From assembly GCA_902578255.1 (NCBI GenBank), contig CACHCH010000001.1, forward strand, positions 1 through 64,000: a DNA stretch of 64,000 nt. Reading direction: 5' to 3'. This DNA comes from an uncultured Pelagibacteraceae bacterium. Lineage in GTDB: Bacteria; Pseudomonadota; Alphaproteobacteria; Pelagibacterales; Pelagibacteraceae. Numbering within the stretch: the first letter of the stretch is position 1; every line of letters begins with the position of its first letter. The notes below the pieces were generated by a model that was not told the origin of the DNA, searched no databases, and worked only from the letters and a program-made list of their open reading frames with translations. A program made the translations under genes and the position numbers. Positions 34,285 to 43,954 of the stretch are shown piece after piece.

Positions 34285-35691
34285 TTAATATTTAAAAAGA
34301 AATTTTTTAGCTATCAATAACAATGATAAAAATTCAACCCTACCTATAATCATAAAAAAAATGAGAAAATATTTAGTTAAAAAATGTAAGTTATGAAAGT
34401 CAAAATCACTAATTCCATAAGCAAAAGAATTGACCGTATTCATTAAAGTTAGTACCGCCAGTTTAAATGAACTTTCAAACTCAATATTACTCAATGATAA
34501 TAAAACTGTTAATGAGAAAAGAGAAATAACAAATATTAAAACAGTTAAGAAATATTTATTAATATCAGTTGTGTCAAAATTAATTTTAGAAAAAATAAGC
34601 TTATTCATAAACACTTTATTAGGTTTACTAAAAGAAAGAATTTGATTGATTGAATATTTAGAAAGAGAATAAATTTTTAAGAACCTTAATCCTGAGCTTG
34701 TTGAGAAAAAAGAACCCCCAACTATTACTAATATTAAATAGATTAAGTTTAAGTTTTTTTGTTCTACTTCTAGAGAAATACCAATATTTGAAATACTACT
34801 TACTAAATTTAAGAAGTTGAATGAAAAATTTTTATCATAACTAAAAAATATAAAAAAAATACTTACCAATAATAAAAAATACAAAAATAAATGAATATCT
34901 TCATAAAAAAAATTAAGATTTTTCTTTCGTAAAAAAATTAAGTTATAAGTAAAAAAAATACTAAAGAAAGATATCAACATTAAAAGTGAAAAAACAATTA
35001 TTTGAGTGTTGGTCAATAATATTGTTGAAAGCTCATTATCGGGTAAAAAGCCACCAGAAGAAATTACTGTCATTGCAAGATTAAGAGAGTTAAATATTCT
35101 GATACCAAATATATTTAAAACAATAAAAATAAAAACAGTTAAGCTGGAATATAAAAGAAAAATTTTAATAGTTTGTTTTAAAATCTCAGAGCTACTGAAA
35201 GATAAAAAATTTGTTAATGATTTTTTTAAACTTTCATCATAAATATCTATAAGAAAAATTATCGAAAATAAAAAGTATAATCCACCAATCCATTGTATTG
35301 ATGATCTCCATAATATTAAGCCTTGATCGATATGTTTGATATTGTCAAAAATAGTAAAACCAGTTGAGGTAAATCCTGATACTGACTCAAAAATTGAGTT
35401 TAAAAAAGTTAAATTATAAATACTTAAATAAAATGGAATACATAATACTAAAGGTATTAATATATAACCAAGTAGTACTGTTAAAATCTTCTCAAAAATT
35501 GATGGTTTTTTTAAATTTGATTTTAAGTAATAAAAAAAAATTCCTATTAGACCTGAAATTATTAAGCTTACGTAATAAGTGTTAAGATTAAGATATAAGT
35601 TAAAATAATAAGAATAAATTATATTAAAAAAAGAAAATATAGAGACAAGTATAAAAAAAAAACTTAAATATTTAACTCTGAATAACGACAT
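34285..35691 (-). CDS. trkH: Potassium uptake membrane subunit TrkH
   Basis: 468 residues with about ten to twelve hydrophobic segments arranged as repeated M1-P-M2 pore units. Filter-type loops include SVSGFTSTGFTIFD, TVISSGGFLPD and GSFFSTSSGLRFLK. It is the K+-translocating subunit and is gated by the NAD-binding regulator TrkA, encoded immediately upstream (4-base gap). The sequence is rich in Phe/Ile/Leu/Ser with strong low-GC drift, yet the pore loops remain. Confidence 0.88.
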   Translation of the reverse strand: MSLFRVKYLSFFFILVSIFSFFNIIYSYYFNLYLNLNTYYVSLIISGLIGIFFYYLKSNLKKPSIFEKILTVLLGYILIPLVLCIPFYLSIYNLTFLNSIFESVSGFTSTGFTIFDNIKHIDQGLILWRSSIQWIGGLYFLFSIIFLIDIYDESLKKSLTNFLSFSSSEILKQTIKIFLLYSSLTVFIFIVLNIFGIRIFNSLNLAMTVISSGGFLPDNELSTILLTNTQIIVFSLLMLISFFSIFFTYNLIFLRKKNLNFFYEDIHLFLYFLLLVSIFFIFFSYDKNFSFNFLNLVSSISNIGISLEVEQKNLNLIYLILVIVGGSFFSTSSGLRFLKIYSLSKYSINQILSFSKPNKVFMNKLIFSKINFDTTDINKYFLTVLIFVISLFSLTVLLSLSNIEFESSFKLAVLTLMNTVNSFAYGISDFDFHNLHFLTKYFLIFFMIIGRVEFLSLLLIAKKFLFKY

Positions 35692-35695
35692 TTAA

Positions 35696-37087
35696 TTAGA
35701 TTGAACTAATTCTAAAAATATTCTCAACTACTGAAATAGAGTCTTTTTTTGCCAAAAATACAACTTTATCCTCTTTTAAAAAAACAAAATCAGATCGGGG
35801 AATTATTATCTTGTCTCCTCTTAAAACTGCACCAATTCTAATCTCGTCTGGTAGATTTGAATTCTTCAATTCTTTATTAATTAACTCCGATGTCTCAATA
35901 ATTTCAGCTTCAATTACTTCATACTCACCATTCATAATTGTGTATGCTGTTTCTATGGTACCTTTATGGACATGTTTTAATATACTAGAAACAGTATTCA
36001 TTCTTGGATCTATTAGATCATCAATTTTTAGAGAGTCTTGCAATAGAGAATAGTTAGGTTTATTCACTAATGCCATCGTTCTTTTATCTTCAATTTCCTT
36101 TTCATCTTTAGCGAATTTTTCAACAAGAACACTTACCATCAGATTGTCCTCATCATCATTTGTTAAAGCAAGGACCGTTTCAGCTTCCTCTAAATTTGCC
36201 TCAGCTAACACTTCTTCATCTAAACCGTTTCCATTGATTACTATGGTATTATTTAATTCTGATGCAAGGTATTCAGCTCGCTCTTTGTCTTTTTCAACAA
36301 TTTTAACTCTTGCAGCATCTAATGTTTCCTCAATATTTTTTGCAAGATTAAAACCAATGTTACCACCACCAACAATAAGAATTTTTTTAGATACCTTTTC
36401 AGTATGACCAAAAGCTTCTAAGGTTTCAGCTGTTTGGGAAGAATTAATAATTACGTAAATTTTATCATTTTTTTTAATTTCATCCTCTTTTTTTGGAATT
36501 AAAAATTTATCATCCCTAATAATTCCAATTACATTTGCATCCAAATTAGGATATTTTTTTGTTAAATCTTTAAGCTTAATATTGATTAAACTACAGCCAT
36601 CATTTATAAAAATTTCTAGCAATCGTATTTTATTCTCTGCAAAAGGTACACTATCTAAGGCTCCGGGTGCTTCTAACTTTCTTTGAATTGATTTTGCAAT
36701 TTCAAGTTCTGGCGAAATAATTACATCAATTGGTAAATTTTCTTTATTGTAAACTGTTGTAAACTTAGGATTTAAATAATCCTGCGATCTTATTCTTGCA
36801 ATTTTTTTTGGAATATTAAATATGGAAAAAGCTATTTGACATATAACCATATTAATTTCATCATTTCTGGTAACAGCGATGATCATATCTGTTTCAGCTG
36901 CATTCGCTTTTTCAAGTATAGTTGGATAAGTTGCCTTGCCAACAATTGCTTTTACATCTAAAGCGTCATCTATTTTTTGAATATCTTCACTAGATGTATC
37001 AATTACAGTTATAGAATGACCTTGTTCACTTAATTGTTTGGCAATGGTGAAACCCACTCTTCCAGCGCCACAAATAATAATGTTCAT
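35696..37087 (-). CDS. trkA: Trk potassium uptake regulator TrkA
   Basis: 463 residues with two RCK halves. Each begins with a Rossmann NAD-binding motif: IIICGAGRVGFTIAKQL at the N-terminus and ILIVGGGNIGFNLAKNI near residue 235. Each is followed by a TrkA-C domain. It binds the cytoplasmic face of TrkH. Its start overlaps the last base of ntrX, so ntrY-ntrX-trkA-trkH form one transcript, the order common in alphaproteobacteria. Confidence 0.94.
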   Translation of the reverse strand: MNIIICGAGRVGFTIAKQLSEQGHSITVIDTSSEDIQKIDDALDVKAIVGKATYPTILEKANAAETDMIIAVTRNDEINMVICQIAFSIFNIPKKIARIRSQDYLNPKFTTVYNKENLPIDVIISPELEIAKSIQRKLEAPGALDSVPFAENKIRLLEIFINDGCSLINIKLKDLTKKYPNLDANVIGIIRDDKFLIPKKEDEIKKNDKIYVIINSSQTAETLEAFGHTEKVSKKILIVGGGNIGFNLAKNIEETLDAARVKIVEKDKERAEYLASELNNTIVINGNGLDEEVLAEANLEEAETVLALTNDDEDNLMVSVLVEKFAKDEKEIEDKRTMALVNKPNYSLLQDSLKIDDLIDPRMNTVSSILKHVHKGTIETAYTIMNGEYEVIEAEIIETSELINKELKNSNLPDEIRIGAVLRGDKIIIPRSDFVFLKEDKVVFLAKKDSISVVENIFRISSI

Positions 37088-38442
37088 TAATTAAATTCTT
37101 TAATTCCTAAGCCTTTGAGTTTTCTATGTAATGCGCTTCGTTCCATACCAACAAAGTTGGCTGTTTTTGAAATATTTCCATTAAATTTTTTTAATTGGAT
37201 AGTTAAATACTCTTTTTCAAACTTTTCTCTAGCCTCTTTTAATGGCACAGATAGGCTATTTTCAGCAATTTGATCATCAAAATTATTATTTTTCAAAGAC
37301 TCCTTAATTATATTTGAAATTTTATCTTTTGTATCTGGTTGTAATATGGCAATTCTTTCAATTAAATTTCTAAGCTCTCTAACATTACCCTGCCAATTAT
37401 GATTTAAAATATAACTATTGTTCTCATCGATATTTAATTCTTTGATATTATAATTCTCAGATATTTTTTTTGAAAAATAATTTATTAAAAGTGGAATATC
37501 AGAAATTCTTTGGCTTAAAGGCTCAACATTAATTTCAAATACATTTATTCTGTGAAAAAGATCTTCTCTAAAGTTGCCAATCTCAATTTCCTTTTTTAAA
37601 TCCTTACTAGACGAACACATTAATCTTACATCGACTGTAACATCACTACTACCATTGACACGTTTAAATTTTTGATCAATTAAAACACGAAGTATTTTTG
37701 ATTGTATATCTAAAGGGATTTCAGAAACTTGATCAATTAAAAGTATACCACTGTTGGCTTTTTCCAAAGCTCCATATGAAATTGATCCATTTTCTTTTTC
37801 TTCACCAAATAATTCAAGCTCATATTTGTCAGAGTCTAACAAGGCTCCATTTAATATTACAAAAGGATTTTTATTTCTTTTTGAATTTTTATGAATTTTT
37901 CTAGCGATCAACTCTTTGCCTGATCCAGAAGGACCATTTATAAATACTCTACTTTCAGTAATTGATATTTTTTTAATCTGGTCCTTGATATTAGTTATAT
38001 TTTTACTGTTTCCTATAATCTCATAAGATGAGAAAAGTTTACTTTCATATTCTTTATTTTCTTTTTTAAGATTATAATTTTCTACAGCTCTTTTAACAAA
38101 ATTTAGTAACCTTTCACGATCAAATGGTTTTTCAATAAATTCAAAAGCACCATTGTGTAAAGATTTAATTGCCATTTCTATATTAGCATGACCAGAGATT
38201 ATAATTACAGGAATATCTTTGTTTTTTGACTTTATATGAGATAAAAGCTCTATTCCGTCATTATCTCCTTTATCTAACTTAACATCTAAAATAGCAACAT
38301 CAGGTAGTTTTTTATCTATCTCGGACAAGGCTTGGTTATAATTTGCGGCTAGTCTGGTTTTATAACCTGCGTCCAGAATAAGTTCATTAATGATATTTCT
38401 GATATCAGCATTATCATCAACAATTAGAATTTCACTACTCAT
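37087..38442 (-). CDS. ntrX: NtrX-type response regulator with degenerate AAA+ domain
   Basis: 451 residues. Receiver domain (1-120) with phospho-acceptor D53 (ILDVKLDKGDND), AAA+ domain (about 140-375), and Fis-type HTH at the C-terminus (NISKTANFVGMERSALHRKL). Walker A is intact (GPSGSGKE, 170-177). The GAFTGA loop that contacts sigma-54 is missing: after ELFGEEKE comes NGSISYGALEKA. Walker B reads LLIDQV, so the catalytic Glu is Gln (Q238, codon CAA at 37731-37729). It is therefore unlikely to activate sigma-54 by ATP hydrolysis. Paired with NtrY immediately upstream. Confidence 0.93.
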   Translation of the reverse strand: MSSEILIVDDNADIRNIINELILDAGYKTRLAANYNQALSEIDKKLPDVAILDVKLDKGDNDGIELLSHIKSKNKDIPVIIISGHANIEMAIKSLHNGAFEFIEKPFDRERLLNFVKRAVENYNLKKENKEYESKLFSSYEIIGNSKNITNIKDQIKKISITESRVFINGPSGSGKELIARKIHKNSKRNKNPFVILNGALLDSDKYELELFGEEKENGSISYGALEKANSGILLIDQVSEIPLDIQSKILRVLIDQKFKRVNGSSDVTVDVRLMCSSSKDLKKEIEIGNFREDLFHRINVFEINVEPLSQRISDIPLLINYFSKKISENYNIKELNIDENNSYILNHNWQGNVRELRNLIERIAILQPDTKDKISNIIKESLKNNNFDDQIAENSLSVPLKEAREKFEKEYLTIQLKKFNGNISKTANFVGMERSALHRKLKGLGIKEFN

Positions 38443-38443
38443 G

Positions 38444-40225
38444 TTATTTTATAAAATTAATATTAATTTGGGCTCCATCATCTTTTGGGATAAATTCAAT
38501 TTTACCATTATGATCATTTATAATTTTATTTACTATTGATAATCCTAAACCAGTACCATTTTTTTTTGTAGTAAAGTAGGGATTTAAAATATCTTTAATA
38601 TTTACAGAGAGTTTTCCAAATCCAATTCCATTATCAACAATTACTAGTTTTATGTGACCATTATTTTCATTAAGTTCAATAGTAATTTTTTTGCTGAAAT
38701 TACTGTCATTTTCAGCTTTTTGCTGAATACTTTCTATCGAATTTTTGATTAAATTTAAAAATACCCTGCTTATTTGTTCTTTATCACTATTTAAAATTAT
38801 TTTTTCTGAATTAGTGGATAAATTTATCTCAATAGAATTATCTAATTTTTTTAATAATTTAACATTCTCTTTCAGTAAAAGGACTAGGTTATTTTCTCTC
38901 AGGGTAGGCTTTGGCATTCTTGCAAAATCAGAAAATTCATTAACTAAGTTGCCAATTTGTTTTATTTGGTTATTAATTATTTTTAAATTATCTTTAAAAT
39001 TTTCTGAGTCTTTTTCCTTTAATAAATCAGAATATTTTTCTCTTAAACTATCAATTGTTAATTGAATTGGTGTAAGAGGATTTCTAATTTCATGAGCTAG
39101 TTTTCTCGCTAAACTTCCCCAAGCCTCATGCCTTTCATTTATAATAAGCTTTTCCTGCTGAGTCTTAAGCCGATCAATCATTAAATTGAAATTTTTATTC
39201 AATATCTCTAAGTCTTTATCTGTTTTTACCTCTGGAACCTTTGCATCAAAATTTCCTTCACCAATAGAGGTTGACGCATAAATTAAATTATTAATAGATC
39301 TAAAAAATCTTGATGAGAACCTGATAGCTATTGATATAGATACAAATAATAAAACACTCACAACAATAATATAAATAATTGCAAAAGATATCTTTATCCC
39401 AGTGCTTTTTTCTTCTACAGTATAATAGAAATTGATTGCCTCCTGTGACTCATTTAAATAATTTGAAATTTCCTTATCCAAATATTTAATTACATAAAGA
39501 AATCTATCATCAAAATTTTGTAGTCGCATAATTGCTGCAGAAATATTTTCTGGCGCATTGATTATTTTTAAAGGTCTGTCATCATCCAAAACTAGATTAA
39601 GAGCTTTATCAACCGGAGGCACAAAAAATTTATTATTTTTTATTGTAGAAAATAAAAGTTTTTTATTTACATCAATGATATGAATTTCATCAACATCTCT
39701 TATTATTTTTTGAGTGTTTAAAAAACGTTTATATTCTTTAATGTCATCATTTAAAAATTTTTTACTCTTATTTGTATCAAAAGCTATAAGCACTATATCA
39801 GATTGAATTTTGTTTCTGATTTCATTTACATAGCTTCTGGCTAATTCATAAGAATTATTAACTACTGTTGTAACTTTTTTGTCAAAATACTTTTCTAAAG
39901 CAAAAGAAAATAAAAATAATGAAAAAATTGAAATTAAAACTGAGGGTATTAAAGTAAATAATGCAAAATACGTAATATATTTTTTATTAGATTTTAGCCC
40001 ATCTTTATCAATATCGTTTTTAATTGCTTTTTGGATTTCTGAAAAAATAAATAAGAAAAGGGAAATTAATAAAATGATATTAAGTATTAATAAATACTGT
40101 AAATTCTGATCATTTAATTCAATAAAGCCTTTATCGATGAAAGTTAAAAAGGTTAAAAAACCTATCGATAATGTGATAATAAATAATATTATTAAGTATA
40201 TGTTTTTTTTAATAAATTCTGACAT
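38444..40225 (-). CDS. ntrY: NtrY-type sensor histidine kinase
   Basis: 593 residues. N-terminal membrane helices (about 10-110), an extracytoplasmic region (about 120-275), a further membrane helix (IIYIIVVSVLLFVSISIAI), HAMP linker, HisKA domain with phospho-His in ARKLAHEIRNPLTPIQL, and a HATPase domain with NLIKNSIESI, IVDNGIGFG and GTGLGLSIV. In alphaproteobacteria NtrYX has been tied to nitrogen, redox and envelope responses; the signal here is unknown. It is the first gene of the ntrYX-trkAH set, 1 base before ntrX, and divergent from ispDF by 24 bases. Confidence 0.92.
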   Translation of the reverse strand: MSEFIKKNIYLIILFIITLSIGFLTFLTFIDKGFIELNDQNLQYLLILNIILLISLFLFIFSEIQKAIKNDIDKDGLKSNKKYITYFALFTLIPSVLISIFSLFLFSFALEKYFDKKVTTVVNNSYELARSYVNEIRNKIQSDIVLIAFDTNKSKKFLNDDIKEYKRFLNTQKIIRDVDEIHIIDVNKKLLFSTIKNNKFFVPPVDKALNLVLDDDRPLKIINAPENISAAIMRLQNFDDRFLYVIKYLDKEISNYLNESQEAINFYYTVEEKSTGIKISFAIIYIIVVSVLLFVSISIAIRFSSRFFRSINNLIYASTSIGEGNFDAKVPEVKTDKDLEILNKNFNLMIDRLKTQQEKLIINERHEAWGSLARKLAHEIRNPLTPIQLTIDSLREKYSDLLKEKDSENFKDNLKIINNQIKQIGNLVNEFSDFARMPKPTLRENNLVLLLKENVKLLKKLDNSIEINLSTNSEKIILNSDKEQISRVFLNLIKNSIESIQQKAENDSNFSKKITIELNENNGHIKLVIVDNGIGFGKLSVNIKDILNPYFTTKKNGTGLGLSIVNKIINDHNGKIEFIPKDDGAQININFIK

Positions 40226-40249
40226 TTGAGTAAAAAATCACCACTATAA

Positions 40250-41350
40250 ATGAACAACTATTTTATAATACTAGCATCTGGACAAAGCAAAAGATTTAAT
40301 TCAAGAAAACCTAAGCAATATATTGTCTATAAAAATAAGCCTCTTTTTGAACACTCTATTGAAAAAGCCCTAACATCTAAATTATTTAAAAAAATAATCC
40401 TAGTTGTTAACAACAAAAAACAAATCAAAAAAAAAATTTTTAAAAATGTGGTTGTTGTTAAGGGAGGCAAAGAAAGATCAGATTCTTCTCTAATTGGACT
40501 TAAATATATCAAAAAATTTAAACCATCAAATGTCTTAATTCATGATGCAGCTAGACCAAATTTTTCATTACAGCTTTTAAAAAATTTAGTTAAATCACTT
40601 AAGAAAAATAAAGCAGCGATCCCGACTGTAAAAACAAAAGACTCTATTAAGTATAAAGTCAAAAAACAGTTATTTAATTTAAATCGTGATCATTCCTTTT
40701 CAACTCAGACCCCGCAAGCCTTTAGATTTAACGATCTTTACAATTTGTCAATAAAGCAAAAGGCTAAAATTCAGGATGAAGCAACTTTATTTATTGAAAA
40801 TAATTTAAAAGTAAAATTTATAAGAGGTGAAAATTCTAATAATAAAATTACTTATATAGAAGACATCAAAATTAATAAAACATTTGTTGGAATAGGTTTT
40901 GATATTCATAGATTAGTCAAAGGGAAAAAATTATATTTAGCTGGTTTAAAAATCCCGTTCCATTCAGGGTTAAAAGGTCATTCAGATGGAGATGTTATAA
41001 TTCATTCCATCATAGATGCTCTATTAGGGGCAATGAGAAAAAAAGATATAGGGACATTATTTCCAGATAATAAAAAAAAATTTAAAAATTTAAGATCTTC
41101 TAAAATGTTAAAGCCAGTGATTGAAATGATGAATAAAAATGAATTCTACATTAATAATCTTGATATTAACTTAATATGTGAACAACCTAAAGTGTCAAAA
41201 TACAGGGATAAAATAATTAAATCCTTATCAAAATTATTAAACATTGATAGTTCATTAATAAATCTAAAAGGCAAAACTGTTGAAAAATTAGGATTAATAG
41301 GAAAGGAAAAAGCAATTGCTTGCGAGGTAATTTGCTCAATTTCTAAATGA
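40250..41350 (+). CDS. ispDF: Bifunctional IspD/IspF isoprenoid enzyme
   Basis: 366 residues. The IspD half (about 1-210) has ILASGQSKRFNSRKPKQYI and VLIHDAARPNF; it makes CDP-methylerythritol. The IspF half (about 213-366) has GIGFDIHRLVKG, HSDGDVIIHSIIDALLGA and the DIGTLFPD loop; it forms the cyclodiphosphate. Both act in the non-mevalonate (MEP) pathway. Fused IspDF is typical of alphaproteobacteria. Another pathway enzyme, Dxr, is at the other end of the window. Its stop overlaps the pgpA start (ATGA). Confidence 0.95.
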   Translation: MNNYFIILASGQSKRFNSRKPKQYIVYKNKPLFEHSIEKALTSKLFKKIILVVNNKKQIKKKIFKNVVVVKGGKERSDSSLIGLKYIKKFKPSNVLIHDAARPNFSLQLLKNLVKSLKKNKAAIPTVKTKDSIKYKVKKQLFNLNRDHSFSTQTPQAFRFNDLYNLSIKQKAKIQDEATLFIENNLKVKFIRGENSNNKITYIEDIKINKTFVGIGFDIHRLVKGKKLYLAGLKIPFHSGLKGHSDGDVIIHSIIDALLGAMRKKDIGTLFPDNKKKFKNLRSSKMLKPVIEMMNKNEFYINNLDINLICEQPKVSKYRDKIIKSLSKLLNIDSSLINLKGKTVEKLGLIGKEKAIACEVICSISK

Positions 41351-41838
41351 AAAAAATTAACGTTTTAATATCTACTTTCTTTGGGTACGGTTATCTAACC
41401 AAAATGCCTGGCACTGTAGCGTCCTTGGTAACAATAATTTTTATTTATATTGCTTATGAATATCTTGGCTACACTGATTTAAAATTTTCAATTATCTTCT
41501 TTTTTATTATATTTTTTTATTCATTTTACGCTGTTAAAGATAGTGAGAGTGAATTTGTAAATAAAGATCCAAGACAAATAGTAATTGATGAAGTTTTGGG
41601 CCAATCTATGCCATTAATTCTACTATTGTATTTGAACCAAACTAATCAGATATCTATGCAGATAGAAATTTATTATATTATTTCTTTCTTTGTTTTTAGA
41701 TTTTTTGACATCTTTAAGCCATTTCCAGTAAGCTATTTTGATAAAAATTTTAAAAATTACTTTGGTATCATTATGGACGATATTATGGCTGGATTTTATA
41801 CTATGTTGGTAATTTACCTAATAAGCCTTAAATTTTAA
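41347..41838 (+). CDS. pgpA: Phosphatidylglycerophosphatase A
   Basis: 163 residues with four hydrophobic segments. Family motifs: TKMPGTVASLVT near the N-terminus and FGIIMDDIMAGFYTML near the C-terminus; VIDEVLGQSMPL gives the acidic active site. It dephosphorylates phosphatidylglycerophosphate to phosphatidylglycerol in the inner membrane. Coupled at both ends by start/stop overlaps (ispDF-pgpA-cinA). Confidence 0.92.
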   Translation: MKKINVLISTFFGYGYLTKMPGTVASLVTIIFIYIAYEYLGYTDLKFSIIFFFIIFFYSFYAVKDSESEFVNKDPRQIVIDEVLGQSMPLILLLYLNQTNQISMQIEIYYIISFFVFRFFDIFKPFPVSYFDKNFKNYFGIIMDDIMAGFYTMLVIYLISLKF

Positions 41839-42302
41839 TGAACATTAAACTTCTGCATAAAAAACTTATTCAAAAGAAATTGACTATTTCAGTTGCTGAA
41901 TCTTGTACAGGAGGGCTCTTATCTAATAATTTAACAAAATTATCAAATGCATCTAAATACTTTCAAATAGGATTAGTTACCTATTCTAACAAAGCAAAAA
42001 TGAAAATATTAAGAGTTAATAAAAAAATTATTGATAAATATGGTGCAGTAAGCCCAGAAACTTGTGAGGCAATGGTTAAAAACCTGGCAAAGTTATCTAA
42101 AAGTAAAATTAATATATCTATAACAGGTGTTGCAGGGCCTAATGGGGGAACAAAACTTAAACCAGTTGGATTAGTTTATATTGGAGTAAAAAAAAGTAAT
42201 AAAATATTAATTACTAAAAATACATTTAAAAACAAAAACAGAGTTAGCATACAAAAAGCTACAGTCAAAAGATCTTTAGATATTGTGAATTCTTTAATCT
42301 AG
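41838..42302 (+). CDS. pncC: CinA C-terminal family nicotinamide-nucleotide amidohydrolase
   Basis: 154 residues comprising only the CinA C-terminal deamidase domain. Motifs: SVAESCTGGLLSNNLT, YGAVSPETCEAM and ITGVAGPNGGTKLKPVGLVYIG. It converts NMN to nicotinate mononucleotide in the pyridine nucleotide salvage cycle. The N-terminal MoCF-like domain of full CinA is absent, which is normal for the stand-alone PncC form. Converges with the coq10-like gene, with overlapping stop codons. Confidence 0.92.
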   Translation: MNIKLLHKKLIQKKLTISVAESCTGGLLSNNLTKLSNASKYFQIGLVTYSNKAKMKILRVNKKIIDKYGAVSPETCEAMVKNLAKLSKSKINISITGVAGPNGGTKLKPVGLVYIGVKKSNKILITKNTFKNKNRVSIQKATVKRSLDIVNSLI

Positions 42303-42736
42303 AGATTTTCAGCTTTTTTTTGAAAAGCATCTGCTATTTTATTTAGACCAAATTGGAAAGATTTTTCCATAATTAAATTTAAAAACCTATTTTTAATTTC
42401 AAAATCAACATCAAATTGAACCTCCGTATAATTTTCTTTTTGAATAAATTTCCAGTTATTTTGTAGATGTTTCAAAGGACCACCAATATTGGTAACATGT
42501 ATTGAGTCGTTTTTTTTATCATAACGTACATCACTTTTATAAGTATCTACAAAAGGTTTTCTACCGATAGTTAGATCTGCAATGATTGCTATCTCATCTT
42601 TTTTATTCTCACGCTCATAAACTTTAGAGTCAATACAAAAAGGAATAAATTCGGGATACTTTTCAATGTCCAAAACAAAATCTATTAACTTTTGTTTTTC
42701 TCTTTCTATGTGCCTTGTTACTGAGGCTTTAGGCAT
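42299..42736 (-). CDS. START-domain protein, Coq10/RatA family
   Basis: 145 residues, one SRPBCC/START domain (polyketide cyclase fold). Typical features are the opening VTRHIEREKQKLIDFVLDIEKYPEFIPFC, the central HVTNIGGPLKHLQNNW and the C-terminal amphipathic helix FGLNKIADAFQKKAENL. In alphaproteobacteria it regularly follows lipA. Mitochondrial Coq10 binds ubiquinone and supports respiration; enterobacterial RatA has another proposed role. Coq10-like is the better analogy here. Confidence 0.88.
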   Translation of the reverse strand: MPKASVTRHIEREKQKLIDFVLDIEKYPEFIPFCIDSKVYERENKKDEIAIIADLTIGRKPFVDTYKSDVRYDKKNDSIHVTNIGGPLKHLQNNWKFIQKENYTEVQFDVDFEIKNRFLNLIMEKSFQFGLNKIADAFQKKAENL

Positions 42737-43665
42737 TAATTATTTTTTAATCTATTTTGTTGGAGTTTAGCAAAATCTTCGTCTGCATGATAAGACGATC
42801 TTGTAAGTGGTGATGATGACACTAGTAAAAATCCTTTTGATTTTGCAATATTTTCTAACTCTTTAAATTCATCTGGGTGATAATATCTGCTTAGTGGATG
42901 ATGTTTTGGAGAGGGTTGTAAATATTGTCCTATGGTTATAAAATCTACATCAGCAGATCTTAAGTCATCCATTACCTGAATTAATTCATCTTTATCTTCA
43001 CCAAGTCCAACCATTAAACCAGATTTAGTAAAAACTTTTTTATTAATTTTTTTAACGTTTTTTAAAAGTTCTAAGGATCCAAAATATCTTGCACCTGGTC
43101 GAACTTTTAAATAAAGACGTGGTACCGTTTCAATATTGTGATTAAACACATCTAAATCTGCCTGTAAAATTTTTTTATAAGCATCCCCTTTTCTTAAAAA
43201 ATCTGGTGTTAAAACTTCTATTGATGTTTTGGGATTTTTTTTGCGAGTTGCATTTATTACTTCATAAAAATGATTTGACCCACCATCATCTAAATCATCT
43301 CTATCAACTGATGTGATAACAACGTGTTTTAAATCTAATTTACTCACAGCATTTGAAATTTTGTAAGGTTCAAATGGATCCAATTTTTCTGGCTTACCTG
43401 TTTTTACATCACAAAATGCACAAGCTCTTGTACAAGTGTCACCCATGATCATAAATGTTGCATGTCTTTTACTCCAACATTCAGTAATATTTGGACAATT
43501 GGCCTCCTGACAAACAGTGACGAGATTATTTTGGTTAACAATTGTTTTTGTTAAAAAAAATTCTTTACTGTTGGATAGTTTGGATCTGATCCAATCGGGT
43601 TTTTTTTTGATTGGATTAACCGGTTTATTAACTTTTTCAGGATGTCTAATTTTTGTTTTCATCAT
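42736..43665 (-). CDS. lipA: Lipoyl synthase
   Basis: 309 residues, radical-SAM enzyme inserting two sulfurs into octanoyl-lipoyl domains. The auxiliary-cluster motif CX4CX5C is [12 protein letters not shown], the radical-SAM motif CX3CX2C is CTRACAFC, and the C-terminal Ser ligand is in RSSYHADE. Two ATGs are adjacent at the start (43665 and 43662), both overlapping ftsB. In other alphaproteobacteria pyruvate dehydrogenase genes lie between ftsB and lipA; here they are absent. Confidence 0.96.
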   Translation of the reverse strand: MMKTKIRHPEKVNKPVNPIKKKPDWIRSKLSNSKEFFLTKTIVNQNNLVTVCQEANCPNITECWSKRHATFMIMGDTCTRACAFCDVKTGKPEKLDPFEPYKISNAVSKLDLKHVVITSVDRDDLDDGGSNHFYEVINATRKKNPKTSIEVLTPDFLRKGDAYKKILQADLDVFNHNIETVPRLYLKVRPGARYFGSLELLKNVKKINKKVFTKSGLMVGLGEDKDELIQVMDDLRSADVDFITIGQYLQPSPKHHPLSRYYHPDEFKELENIAKSKGFLLVSSSPLTRSSYHADEDFAKLQQNRLKNN

Positions 43666-43954
43666 TTTTAATTATATAAATCGTCTCTCCTTCTTTGCCA
43701 AATAGAAATCGTTCTCTAATTAAAGTCTCAATATAGTCTAAATCTAAATTGGTACTTAATAGCGAATTTTTATGATCCATATCCTCTATTTTTCTAATTA
43801 AGGTTAATTCCTCATTTTTCAAGTTGGACAAAAGCTCCTTTTTCTCAATGTATGAAAAAAGCCCTCTTTCACCAGAAACAAGATTAAAACCAAAGTAAAG
43901 TATCAAGAACAATGATATTAATAAAAAATAATTTCTTTTTATTAACCTCAACAT
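43646..43954 (-). CDS. ftsB: Septum formation initiator family protein (FtsB-like)
   Basis: 102 residues. One N-terminal membrane helix ([20 protein letters not shown]), then [12 protein letters not shown] and a coiled coil (about 38-70), then the conserved [21 protein letters not shown]. This is the FtsB/DivIC architecture: a bitopic protein of the divisome linked with FtsL and FtsQ. The GERG motif and position directly after eno match the alphaproteobacterial eno-ftsB pair. The start overlaps the last base of eno, and it overlaps lipA by up to 20 bases. Confidence 0.88.
   Translation of the reverse strand: MLRLIKRNYFLLISLFLILYFGFNLVSGERGLFSYIEKKELLSNLKNEELTLIRKIEDMDHKNSLLSTNLDLDYIETLIRERFLFGKEGETIYIIKNDENKN

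Noticed and set aside
37087-38442. NtrX as a frameshifted or pseudogene copy
   Set aside because: The frame is intact, with receiver, Walker A and Fis-type HTH all conserved; only the GAFTGA and Walker B positions differ.
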